Source: Ruminococcus flavefaciens (lineage in GTDB: Bacteria > Bacillota > Clostridia > Oscillospirales > Ruminococcaceae). Taken from it: a stretch of DNA of 51,301 nt. The notes under the pieces were generated by a model. It was not told the DNA's origin. It searched no databases and was given only the letters and a program-made list of their open reading frames with translations. The stretch spans positions 1-51,301 of the forward strand of contig DBXO01000035.1 of NCBI GenBank assembly GCA_002309635.1, in the 5' to 3' direction. Below are positions 26,089 to 33,903 of this stretch, in pieces (within the stretch, counting starts at the first letter, position 1; each line of letters starts with the position of its first letter). The position numbers and the translations under genes are program-made.

Positions 26089-26117
26089 TTGACAATAAAT
26101 TCCGTAAGTGATATAAT
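26089..26117 (+). promoter_or_regulatory. consensus promoter of the hydrolase-MurF-Ddl cluster
   Basis: TTGACA (26089-26094), 17-bp spacer, TATAAT (26112-26117). It is a perfect consensus and starts two bases after the previous terminator. Confidence 0.92.
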
Positions 26118-26193
26118 AAATTATATATGTATATTTGCGGCTGTATGCCGTATATGATATATAGCACAAAATAAATATGTGGAGATAATCAAG

Positions 26194-26967
26194 TTGATAA
26201 AAACAGTAAACGGTTTGAAGATAAACTACGAGGAAAAGGGCGAGGGCGACCTCATTGTCCTGCTTCACGGCTGGGGCAGCAATATCACCCTTTTTGCCAA
26301 TATGATGGAGCTCCTCTCCAAGAAGTACAAGGTCGTGGCTATGGATATGCCCGGCTTCGGCAAGAGTGAGGAGCCAAAGGAAGTCTGGGACGTAAGCTCC
26401 TATGTGCAGTTCGTCATCGACTTTCTCAAGGACTACGATACAAAAGAAGTCATGTTCCTGGGTCACAGCTTCGGCGGACGTGTCATCATAAAGATGCACA
26501 GCCGCAACGACCTGCCTTTCAGGGTCACAAAGGTCATACTTGTGGACAGCGCAGGCATTATGCCGCCGAAGTCCAACAAAAAGACATGGCGCACACGCTA
26601 CTACAAAATGGGCAAGACCGTCCTTTCGTGGGGCATAGTAAAGAAGCTCTTTCCCGACGCACTGGAGAACTTCCGCAAGAAAATGGGAAGTGCGGACTAC
26701 GCCGCGGCTTCGCCCATGATGAGACAGGTCATGGTAAAGGTGGTAAACGAGGACTTAGAGCCGTATCTGCCTAATATCAAGGCTCCCACACTGCTTGTAT
26801 GGGGCGTGAACGATACTGCCACACCGCTCTCCGACGGCGAGAAAATGGAAAAGCTCATTCCCGACGCAGGTCTTGTAAAGCTGGAAAATGCGGGACACTA
26901 TTCCTTCCTTGAACAGCAGTTCACCTTTAACCGTGTGATGTGCAGCTTTATGAAAATCAGTGATTAG
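26194..26967 (+). CDS. alpha/beta hydrolase
   Basis: 257 aa if started at TTG 26194. GGAG at 26181-26184 overlaps the upstream GTG (26179) but is nine bases before the TTG, and the product then begins with the IKTVNGLKINYEEKG strand normal for the fold. Oxyanion HGWGS, nucleophile elbow GHSFGG (Ser about residue 95), acid in VWGVNDTATP, and catalytic His in NAGHYSFLEQ are all present. It is the first gene of a cluster with a MurF-like ligase and Ddl. In that company a hydrolase acting on an ester or amide of a wall or lipid precursor is conceivable. Its last codons run into an inverted-repeat element. Confidence 0.85.
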   Translation: MIKTVNGLKINYEEKGEGDLIVLLHGWGSNITLFANMMELLSKKYKVVAMDMPGFGKSEEPKEVWDVSSYVQFVIDFLKDYDTKEVMFLGHSFGGRVIIKMHSRNDLPFRVTKVILVDSAGIMPPKSNKKTWRTRYYKMGKTVLSWGIVKKLFPDALENFRKKMGSADYAAASPMMRQVMVKVVNEDLEPYLPNIKAPTLLVWGVNDTATPLSDGEKMEKLIPDAGLVKLENAGHYSFLEQQFTFNRVMCSFMKISD

Positions 26968-26973
26968 TTCCGG

Positions 26974-27060
26974 GTGATTAGTGCCCAGTGCATAGTTGCT
27001 TGTCATTTTAGATCCGTCCGCGCAAGCGGACACCACAACTGATCACTAACCACTAATCAC
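26974..27060. repeat. 87-bp palindromic intergenic element
   Basis: The ends are 10-bp inverted repeats GTGATTAGTG (26974-26983) and CACTAATCAC (27051-27060). An internal hairpin GTCCGC/GCGGAC (27016-27031) sits near the centre. There is no coding capacity. The structure is that of a MITE or REP-type element. Confidence 0.72.
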
Positions 27061-27086
27061 TTATAACTCTTACAAGGAGATTAAAT

Positions 27087-28781
27087 ATGAATTTGGTTTT
27101 ATGGATAATATATGCGGTCATAGCGCTGATCGCAACGGTATTCCTCGGACTGAGGGAGTTCCATATGCTCCAGCTCAACGGCTACAAGACTCCCGAGCAC
27201 TCACGCTGGATGAAAAAGAACAAAAAGCGGTATATCCCCAACTGCCTGATGCTTATCCTTTCGGCAATACTGCTGTTCCTTTCGCCCGTGATAAACACAC
27301 TTGACCCCGTAAAGGCTCAGAAGCTCGGCGACCCCGTATATGTATCGGCTGCGGGAACGATAACGCTTATACTTCTGATAGTGCTGATGCTCTTTTATCT
27401 TGGCATCATACTTGCCAACAAGCCGGGCAAGAAGTTCAAGAAGCCCCTTGTGTACACAGCACGTATGAAGCGCATGATGATAACCTTCGGCATACTCATT
27501 GCAGCTGTTTTCGTGGGAGCTTTCTTCTCGGCAGCAAGACTTCACACCATTGATACAGACGGCGAGGCGGAAAAGCTTCTGCGCTTCCGTACAAATATGC
27601 CGTTTTTCCTTGTTAATCTCGGAGTATGCCTTACACCCATACTTGTTCCCCTTTCCAACCTGATAAACAAGCCCGTGGAAAAGGCGGTGCAGAACTGGTA
27701 CATCAACGACGCAAAGCGCATACTTTCCGAGTGTCCCACTCTTCATAAGGTAGGTATCACGGGAAGCTACGGCAAGACCAGCATGAAGTTCTACCTTGAC
27801 GAGCTTCTCAACTCACAGTACAACACACTGAAAACCCCCGAGAGCTTCAATACTCCCATGGGAGTTACAATAACCATTCGCCGCGACTTAAAGCCCACTC
27901 ACGAGTATTTCATCTGCGAAATGGGCGCAAGACGCGTCCACGAGATAAAGGAGCTCTGCGGCATTGCAGACCCCCACGACGGCATCATTACTTCCGTAGG
28001 TCCTCAGCATTTAGAGACCTTCGGCTCTATAGAGAATGTGGTGAATACCAAGTTCGAGCTTGCCGACCACGTCAAGGCCAAGGGCGGTAAGATATACCTC
28101 AACGGCGACAACGAGCTTATCCGAAAGAAAGCTCCCGAGTACCCGGATGCGGTGCTTTACGGCTTACAGGAGGGCAACCACTACCGCGCGACGGATATTT
28201 CCGTTTCCGACAGGGGCACGGAGTTCACGGTAACAGCTCCCAACGGTGAAACACAGCGTTTCTCGATGAAGCTTCTCGGCGAACACAACGTTCAGAACGT
28301 CCTCGGCGCTATCGCTTACGCACACGGAACGGGCATATCACTGGAAAAGCTCACCCTCCCCGTTAAGCGTATCGCCGCAGTCCCCCACAGACTGCAGCTT
28401 CTCGACAAAGGCGGCAATATGACATTTATCGACGACGCATACAACTCTAATCCCAACGGCTGCCGTGCAGCTCTGAACGTTCTCGGACTTTTCGATGCCT
28501 GCCGCATACTTGTTACCCCAGGTATGGTAGAGCTGGGTGCAAAGCAGGAGGAGCTCAACTTCGAGTTCGGTCAGGAGGCTGCCAAAGCCTGCGACCATAT
28601 AGTTCTTGTGGGCAAGACTCAGACTGTTCCCATATATAACGGTATCAGGGACGCAGGCTATGATATGGACAATGTTTTCGTTGCGGACAGTCTCAATGAA
28701 GCACTCGCCCACGTAAACGCATATCAGACAGACAGGAAGAAGATAGTTCTTCTTGAAAACGACTTACCCGACAATTACTGA
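27087..28781 (+). CDS. membrane-anchored MurF-like Mur ligase
   Basis: 564 aa. Residues 1-190 hold about five hydrophobic segments (4-22, 50-69, 88-110, 129-148, 171-190). From ~205 on comes a Mur-ligase core with P-loop GITGSYGKTS (224-231), EMGARRVHEI, QHLETFGS, DDAYNSNPNGCRAAL and PGMVELGAKQEELN, all matching MurF blocks. The usual N-terminal UDP-substrate-binding domain of MurF is not visible; the membrane region takes its place. In peptidoglycan synthesis MurF adds D-Ala-D-Ala to the UDP-MurNAc-tripeptide. Here the acceptor could instead be lipid-linked. It is followed by ddl, which would supply the dipeptide. Whether it is the only MurF of the genome cannot be told. Confidence 0.88.
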   Translation: MNLVLWIIYAVIALIATVFLGLREFHMLQLNGYKTPEHSRWMKKNKKRYIPNCLMLILSAILLFLSPVINTLDPVKAQKLGDPVYVSAAGTITLILLIVLMLFYLGIILANKPGKKFKKPLVYTARMKRMMITFGILIAAVFVGAFFSAARLHTIDTDGEAEKLLRFRTNMPFFLVNLGVCLTPILVPLSNLINKPVEKAVQNWYINDAKRILSECPTLHKVGITGSYGKTSMKFYLDELLNSQYNTLKTPESFNTPMGVTITIRRDLKPTHEYFICEMGARRVHEIKELCGIADPHDGIITSVGPQHLETFGSIENVVNTKFELADHVKAKGGKIYLNGDNELIRKKAPEYPDAVLYGLQEGNHYRATDISVSDRGTEFTVTAPNGETQRFSMKLLGEHNVQNVLGAIAYAHGTGISLEKLTLPVKRIAAVPHRLQLLDKGGNMTFIDDAYNSNPNGCRAALNVLGLFDACRILVTPGMVELGAKQEELNFEFGQEAAKACDHIVLVGKTQTVPIYNGIRDAGYDMDNVFVADSLNEALAHVNAYQTDRKKIVLLENDLPDNY

Positions 28782-28784
28782 ATC

Positions 28785-28882
28785 AATGCATAATTATGAA
28801 TGCATAATTCATAATTATGGTGTCGCCTTACGGCGAATAATTTTAAATATATGAGCGAAGCGAATGCAATTAATTATGCATT
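28785..28882. repeat. 98-bp MITE-like element with 12-bp terminal inverted repeats
   Basis: Perfect ends AATGCATAATTA (28785-28796) and TAATTATGCATT (28871-28882), with an internal hairpin TCGCC/GGCGA (28823-28836). There are no ORFs. It fills almost all of the gap between the MurF-like gene and ddl. Confidence 0.82.
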
Positions 28883-28916
28883 AAAAAAGTGCATTAAATA
28901 AAAGGAGTATTTTTAT

Positions 28917-30104
28917 ATGAAGATCAATCTTGCAGTTCTTTTCGGCGGAAGAAGCGTTGAGCATGAGGTATCAGTCATCTCGGCAGTTCAGGCCATGGCA
29001 AGTATAAACAAGGAAAAATACAACATTATCCCCGTTTATATGACTAAAAAGAGCGAATTTTTCACAAGCGAAAAAATGCTGGATATCAACAGCTTCAAGG
29101 ACATTCCTGCTCTGCTCAGCGAATCAACAGAGTGCGTATTTGTCCGCAGTACAGAGGGCAAGGTACAGCTTCAGAGCCTGAAAAAGAAGATGTTCGGCTC
29201 AAATGTCATCTCCGATATCGACGTTGCTTTCCCCATAGTTCACGGCACCAACGTTGAGGACGGCGCTCTGCAGGGCTATTTGCAGACCCTCGACCTGCCC
29301 TATGTAGGCTGCGACGTACTTGCTTCGGCTATAGGCATGGATAAGTTCGTAATGAAGATACTCCTTAAGGACGCAGGTTTCCCTGTACTTGACTGCTGCC
29401 GCTTCTCGTCCTACGAGATAAACGAAATGGACAGAATGGTAGAGGAGGTCGAAAAGAAGTTCGGCTATCCAGTTATCGTAAAGCCCATAAACCTTGGTTC
29501 AAGCGTCGGCATCTCCAAGGGCAAGGACAGAGACAGCCTTATCAAAGCTATCGAGGAGGCCTTCGAGTTCGCTGACCGTATCCTCATCGAGCCATGCGTT
29601 GTCCAGCTGAAGGAGATCAATTGTTCAGTAGTCGGCGACAGCGAGTCCGCAGAAGCTTCCGTATGTGAGGAACCGGTACAGGCAAGCGGAGACGATATCC
29701 TCAGCTACGACCAGAAGTACGTGGGCGGCGGCAAGGGCGGCAGCAAGGGCATGGCTACCCTCAAGAGAAAGATACCCGCTGAGATAACTGCAGAGCAGGA
29801 CGAATTCATCAGGAAAACTGCTGTTGATGCATTCCGCTATCTAGGTCTCAACGGCGTTACACGTATCGACTTCATGATAGATATGGCCACAGACAAGGTC
29901 TATATCAACGAGATAAACACCATCCCCGGCTCTCTCGCATTCTATCTTTGGGAGCCCAAGGGCGTGAAGTACCCCGAGCTTCTCGAAAGACTTATCCAGC
30001 TTGCTCTCAAGCGCTACAGACAGGGCGAGAAGATAAGCTATACATTCGATACCAATATCCTCTCAATGGGAGGCAGCTTCGGCTCAAAGGGAAGCAAGCG
30101 CTGA
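28917..30104 (+). CDS. ddl: D-alanine--D-alanine ligase
   Basis: 395 aa ATP-grasp ligase making D-Ala-D-Ala. N-terminal GGRSVEHEVSVISA, GSSVGISK (Ser of the catalytic triad), KEINCSV (Glu) and YDQKYVGG (Tyr) are present. The Tyr of the KY pair points to D-Ala rather than the D-lactate specificity of VanA-type enzymes. The metal-site block FMIDMATDKVYINEINTIPG is intact. The substrate loop after KY is Gly/Lys-rich and unlike common Ddl sequences. Length is above average because of a Ser/Gly-rich tail. AAAAGGAG precedes the ATG. Confidence 0.93.
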   Translation: MKINLAVLFGGRSVEHEVSVISAVQAMASINKEKYNIIPVYMTKKSEFFTSEKMLDINSFKDIPALLSESTECVFVRSTEGKVQLQSLKKKMFGSNVISDIDVAFPIVHGTNVEDGALQGYLQTLDLPYVGCDVLASAIGMDKFVMKILLKDAGFPVLDCCRFSSYEINEMDRMVEEVEKKFGYPVIVKPINLGSSVGISKGKDRDSLIKAIEEAFEFADRILIEPCVVQLKEINCSVVGDSESAEASVCEEPVQASGDDILSYDQKYVGGGKGGSKGMATLKRKIPAEITAEQDEFIRKTAVDAFRYLGLNGVTRIDFMIDMATDKVYINEINTIPGSLAFYLWEPKGVKYPELLERLIQLALKRYRQGEKISYTFDTNILSMGGSFGSKGSKR

Positions 30105-30110
30105 TAAATA

Positions 30111-31010
30111 ATGAGGAAACTCAATATACTTCCTTTGGCGGAAAAGGTCAGCATATCCGGAGCAAATGAGCCTGTTTATACAAAAAAAGGATTCGGCATA
30201 AATATTCCGGACAAAGTTTTTTTAATAATGTTCATCGCAACGTGTATAACTCTGTTTATATATCCTTTTGCCGTGTTTTTCATGCTTGGCGGCGTATGTT
30301 TTCTTTATGGCATAAATAAAGCAAAGACGCCCCCCATACTCAGAAGAACTACGGTCATTCTGCCCTCAGGCAGCATACAGAGGGCAGAAGATAAAGCAGA
30401 GGAACCCGCACGTACAGAAGTAGTGCACAAGGGCATCAGATATCATGAAAACACTTTCTATAATAATCTGCGGTTCTTTTTTATCGGAGCATTTCTGATA
30501 TTTATAGCTGTTGGCTTCATTAAATATAAAAACAGCGACACTTTCGGCAGAGAATATATCGATACATTTCTGAAGTACTTTGATATTGCTCTGGCAGCTG
30601 TGACCGCAGGCAGAGGAATATTCCTTTTTACCGAAGCCAGAGCCATATCAGACAGAAAAAAGGCCTGTACCGTCAATGTTGCGGCAACGCATACGGGAAA
30701 CACCGTAAACAACGATGTCAGGTCAGTATATGCAACCGAACCGCCGTTTGTCAAGCCTATTTTCACCTACTCCTTCAATGATGTCACCTATCGTCTGGCA
30801 GATCACATGAATATGTATAATATGAATGAAGATAAAGACGGTATAGACCTGCTCATTGATCCTGATGCTCCCGAACGCTATTATTCAAAGAAGCTGTTCG
30901 GCTATAACAAGGAAGATATACGTCAGTATTTTTTCAATACCTTTTTTATAGCTGTGTTTACATTCATTCTATGGGGTCCGTATCTTATAAGATGGATCAG
31001 CGGTTTATAA
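30111..31010 (+). CDS. membrane protein with DUF3592-like region
   Basis: 299 aa. Hydrophobic segments lie at about 35-70 (two helices), 120-140, 155-175 and 275-295. The stretch from ~215 (KPIFTYSFNDVTYRL...DGIDLLIDPDAPERYY) has the pattern of DUF3592, a periplasm-facing beta-rich unit of unknown role. Six bases separate it from the ddl stop, so it is probably cotranscribed. The ribosome site is poor, and translational coupling to ddl would explain expression. No further function can be given. Confidence 0.68.
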   Translation: MRKLNILPLAEKVSISGANEPVYTKKGFGINIPDKVFLIMFIATCITLFIYPFAVFFMLGGVCFLYGINKAKTPPILRRTTVILPSGSIQRAEDKAEEPARTEVVHKGIRYHENTFYNNLRFFFIGAFLIFIAVGFIKYKNSDTFGREYIDTFLKYFDIALAAVTAGRGIFLFTEARAISDRKKACTVNVAATHTGNTVNNDVRSVYATEPPFVKPIFTYSFNDVTYRLADHMNMYNMNEDKDGIDLLIDPDAPERYYSKKLFGYNKEDIRQYFFNTFFIAVFTFILWGPYLIRWISGL

Positions 31011-31053
31011 GGATAATCAAAATATACCATATCAAAATCAAGGAGGGTTTAAA

Positions 31054-31764
31054 ATGACCGAAAAGGAAAAACAGCAGGCAGGAGAGCTTTACGACGCAAG
31101 CGACAGAGAGCTCTTCACCGACAGAGTAAAGGCAAGAAAGCTCTGCGGAGAGTTCAATACTCTTGAATACAACGACTTTCAGAAGAGAGAAAGACTTATC
31201 GACAGGATAGTTGCTCTCAAGGGAGACGATGTTACCATCGAAGCAGGCTTTCTCTGCAATTACGGCTACAATATCGTCATCGGAAACAATTTTCACGCCG
31301 ATATCAACTGTATTATGATAGACAATGCGGAGATAACCTTCGGCGACAACGTTTATATAGGACCCAACTGCTGTATCTGTACGGCTGAACGCCCTCTTGA
31401 GGCAGTTGTGAGAAATTCGGGCATGGAACGCGCCAAGCCGGTAAAAATAGGCAGCAATGTATGCTTCGGCAGCAACGTTACCATAGCTGCCGGAGTTACC
31501 ATAGGCGATAACGTGGTCATCAGCGCAGGCAGCGCGGTCACTAAGGATATCCCCTCTGACTGTATAGCTGCGGGAAATCCCTGTCTGCCAGTTAAGGTGA
31601 TCGACAGCTTCTCGGAGGCTGCTCCCGTTCAGAATGAAGCTCCGCAGGCGGCTCCCGCCTCACCTGCTCAGCAGGAAGCAAAAAAGCCGTCGCGCCATAT
31701 TGAAGTACACCGCGTGGACACACCGCCCCACAGCAATAACGACTTTCCGAACAATAAACGATAA
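31054..31764 (+). CDS. maltose/galactoside acetyltransferase-like left-handed beta-helix protein, catalytic His replaced
   Basis: 236 aa. Residues 1-55 match the N-terminal Mac domain, and 60-195 form hexapeptide repeats. In active LacA/Maa enzymes the histidine of the TAxHP motif is the catalytic base; here the motif reads TAERPL with Arg113 (codon CGC at 31390-31392). The usual NVWIG is also changed to NVCFG. The protein may therefore be inactive or changed in activity. A ~45-residue Ala/Pro/Gln-rich tail is not part of the family. AAGGAGGG precedes the ATG, so the gene appears well expressed. A LysR gene follows at 18 bp. Confidence 0.85.
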   Translation: MTEKEKQQAGELYDASDRELFTDRVKARKLCGEFNTLEYNDFQKRERLIDRIVALKGDDVTIEAGFLCNYGYNIVIGNNFHADINCIMIDNAEITFGDNVYIGPNCCICTAERPLEAVVRNSGMERAKPVKIGSNVCFGSNVTIAAGVTIGDNVVISAGSAVTKDIPSDCIAAGNPCLPVKVIDSFSEAAPVQNEAPQAAPASPAQQEAKKPSRHIEVHRVDTPPHSNNDFPNNKR

Positions 31765-31782
31765 CGGGAGGAGGACTGGACC

Positions 31783-32733
31783 ATGAACACACTTCACTTC
31801 AAATACGCTGTTGAGATAGAAAAAACACGCTCAATAACACAGGCTGCGGAAAATCTCTACATGGCTCAGCCCAATCTGAGCAAGGCTATCAAGGAGCTGG
31901 AGACAACTCTCGGCATAACTATATTCAGGCGTACATCAAAGGGTGTCATCCCTACGGATCAGGGACTGAAATTCCTCGATTACGCCAAGCAGATACTCAT
32001 TCAGATAGACAACATGGAAGCGATACACTCCCCTGACAAGCCCAAAAACAGCCGTCTGCGCATTTCCGTGCCGAGAACGGGCTACATCTCAAAGGCTTTC
32101 TCCGAGTATATCGCAGGGCTGAACGCTCCCGAGGATATGGAGATATTCTTCTGTGAGACCAATTCCCTCAGAACTATCGAAAATGTCCGCGAAAACGGCT
32201 ATGATTTCGGCGTTATACGCTTCAATGCGGCACATGAGAAGTACTTTGCGGACTTTCTCGCCGAAAAGAACCTCGACGGCAAACTCCTGTGGGAGTTCGA
32301 GATGCTGGCGGTAATGTCCTCCGAGCACCCTGCCGCAAACGCCGAGGTGATAACCTACGCCGACCTCTCCTGCAATTATACCGAGCTCGGTCAGGGCGAC
32401 GACGCTGTTCCCTATGTTTCGGGAGCCGTTGAGAAGCTCTACGCTTCAAACCGTCCCGCCGACGTGCCGGTGAGAAAGGTATGCATGTACGACCGCGGAA
32501 GCGCTCTTGATTTTCTGCTCACTGTTCCTCAGGCTTTCATGATGGATTCTCCCATGCCTGCAAGCCTTTGCGGAAAATACGGACTCGTACAGCGCAAGTG
32601 CGCCTTCCCTGACAATAATTTCAAGGATATGCTCATATACACCTCCGGTCACAAGCTCTCGGACAACGAGCTCAAGCTGGTGAACCGCCTTTACGAGGTA
32701 AGAAATGAAAGCGCCTTCGCGGAATACAAGTAA
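31783..32733 (+). CDS. LysR-family transcriptional regulator
   Basis: 316 aa. The winged HTH is at residues 1-60 (FKYAVEIEKTRSITQAAENLYMAQPNLSKAIKELE). A linker helix and an effector-binding domain follow (~90-300). The inducer cannot be predicted. It is read with the acetyltransferase-like gene and is upstream of nfnAB. A tandem palindrome in the nfn promoter region could be its operator, which is the usual arrangement for LysR proteins when the target is adjacent. GGGAGGAGG precedes the ATG. Confidence 0.93.
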   Translation: MNTLHFKYAVEIEKTRSITQAAENLYMAQPNLSKAIKELETTLGITIFRRTSKGVIPTDQGLKFLDYAKQILIQIDNMEAIHSPDKPKNSRLRISVPRTGYISKAFSEYIAGLNAPEDMEIFFCETNSLRTIENVRENGYDFGVIRFNAAHEKYFADFLAEKNLDGKLLWEFEMLAVMSSEHPAANAEVITYADLSCNYTELGQGDDAVPYVSGAVEKLYASNRPADVPVRKVCMYDRGSALDFLLTVPQAFMMDSPMPASLCGKYGLVQRKCAFPDNNFKDMLIYTSGHKLSDNELKLVNRLYEVRNESAFAEYK

Positions 32734-32798
32734 TATACTCGTTTTTATATAAATACATTCCGCAAAAGAATAATTTTAATAAGTTAATTTCACGAATC

Positions 32799-32826
32799 AG
32801 AGGGCAGCACAAGCTGCCCTCTTTTA
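32799..32826 (+). terminator. terminator after the LysR gene
   Basis: AGAGGGCAG (32799-32807) and CTGCCCTCT (32814-32822) with loop CACAAG, followed by TTT. Confidence 0.85.
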
Positions 32827-32897
32827 CAATTTCCCACTGTTTTACCACGGAGCCAGGCCAAAGTCTGACAGCAGTCAGCATATAAATCATCACAATA

Positions 32898-32921
32898 ATA
32901 TCGATATCGGAATATCGATAT
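32898..32921. promoter_or_regulatory. tandem ATATCGATAT palindromes upstream of nfnA
   Basis: Two identical self-complementary 10-mers (32898-32907 and 32912-32921) start 14 bp apart, directly upstream of the nfnA -35 box. This is a likely operator for LysR or another dimeric regulator. Confidence 0.6.
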
Positions 32922-32934
32922 TCCTCTGTTATAT

Positions 32935-32964
32935 TTGTGCAACAGCCGTTTTGTGTGATATAAT
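32935..32964 (+). promoter_or_regulatory. promoter of nfnA-nfnB-rex
   Basis: TTGTGC (32935-32940), 18-bp spacer, TATAAT (32959-32964). The weak -35 box suggests dependence on an activator. The leader is ~90 nt. Confidence 0.62.
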
Positions 32965-33062
32965 ATTGAATATATCAATGCAATGCCTGTATCACTTCAA
33001 GTCAACGGCGACGGACGTGAAAGCTCCCGCATTGCAAATCTATCGCAAGGAAGGTATGGACA

Positions 33063-33902
33063 ATGTTTGAAATTCTTGAAAAAAGAAGCCTCAACCCCAC
33101 CGTTACCCTTATGCGCATAAGCGCTCCCAAGGTAGCAAAAAAGGCTGAGCCCGGACAGTTCATAATACTCAGAACTGACGCTGACGGCGAGCGTATACCG
33201 CTCACTATCGCAGATTTTGACCGTGAAAGCGGCTCTGTGACTATCATTTTCCAGATAGTCGGCGCTACAACAGAAAAGTTGAATCACATGAACGAGGGCG
33301 ACTGCTTACAGGACTTCGTGGGTCCTCTCGGCAGAGCTACGGAGACAGAGGGACTCAAAAAAGTGGCAGTTGTCGGCGGCGGCGTAGGCTGCGCTATCGC
33401 TTATCCCGTTGCAAAGAAGCTCCATGCCCTCGGCGTTGAGGTACATTCAATAGTAGGATTCCGAACCAAGGATCTCGTTATCCTCGAGGACGAGTTCAAG
33501 AACGCAAGCTCAAAGTTCGTTCTCATGAGCGACGACGGCTCTGCCGGCGAAAAGGGTCTCGTTACCGACGCCCTCAAGAAACTCATCGACAGCGGCGAAA
33601 AGTACGACAGAGTAATAACAATAGGTCCTCTCATAATGATGAAGTTCGTCTGTAAGCTGACAAAGGAGTACGGCGTACCCACTGTTGCTTCAATGAACCC
33701 CATAATGATAGACGGTACGGGAATGTGCGGCGGCTGCCGTCTTACAGTCGGCGGTGAGACTAAGTTCGCATGCGTTGACGGTCCCGAATTCGACGGTCAC
33801 CTTATAGACTTCGATCAGGCTATGGCAAGAGGTGCTATGTACAAGCCCTTCGAGCGCCACGCCTATGAGGAAGCCTGCAATCTGTTCAAGGAGGTAAAGT
33901 AA
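33063..33902 (+). CDS. nfnA: NADH-dependent reduced ferredoxin:NADP+ oxidoreductase, subunit A
   Basis: 279 aa FAD/NAD-binding protein of the dihydroorotate-dehydrogenase electron-transfer type. An FAD domain (1-95, with the RIPLTIADF block) is followed by an NAD domain (GGGVGCAIAYPVAKKL at ~105) and a C-terminal [2Fe-2S] site, MCGGCRLTVGG...KFACVDGPEFDGH. With NfnB it carries out electron bifurcation between NADPH, NAD+ and ferredoxin. It could equally be named GltA-partner or sulfide dehydrogenase beta; the gene pair decides for Nfn. The next gene starts one base after its stop. Confidence 0.9.
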   Translation: MFEILEKRSLNPTVTLMRISAPKVAKKAEPGQFIILRTDADGERIPLTIADFDRESGSVTIIFQIVGATTEKLNHMNEGDCLQDFVGPLGRATETEGLKKVAVVGGGVGCAIAYPVAKKLHALGVEVHSIVGFRTKDLVILEDEFKNASSKFVLMSDDGSAGEKGLVTDALKKLIDSGEKYDRVITIGPLIMMKFVCKLTKEYGVPTVASMNPIMIDGTGMCGGCRLTVGGETKFACVDGPEFDGHLIDFDQAMARGAMYKPFERHAYEEACNLFKEVK

Positions 33903-33903
33903 A

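Noticed and set aside
32935..32964. Rex site at the nfn promoter
   Set aside because: No TTGT-N10-ACAA repeat with correct spacing is present; only half-sites are seen.
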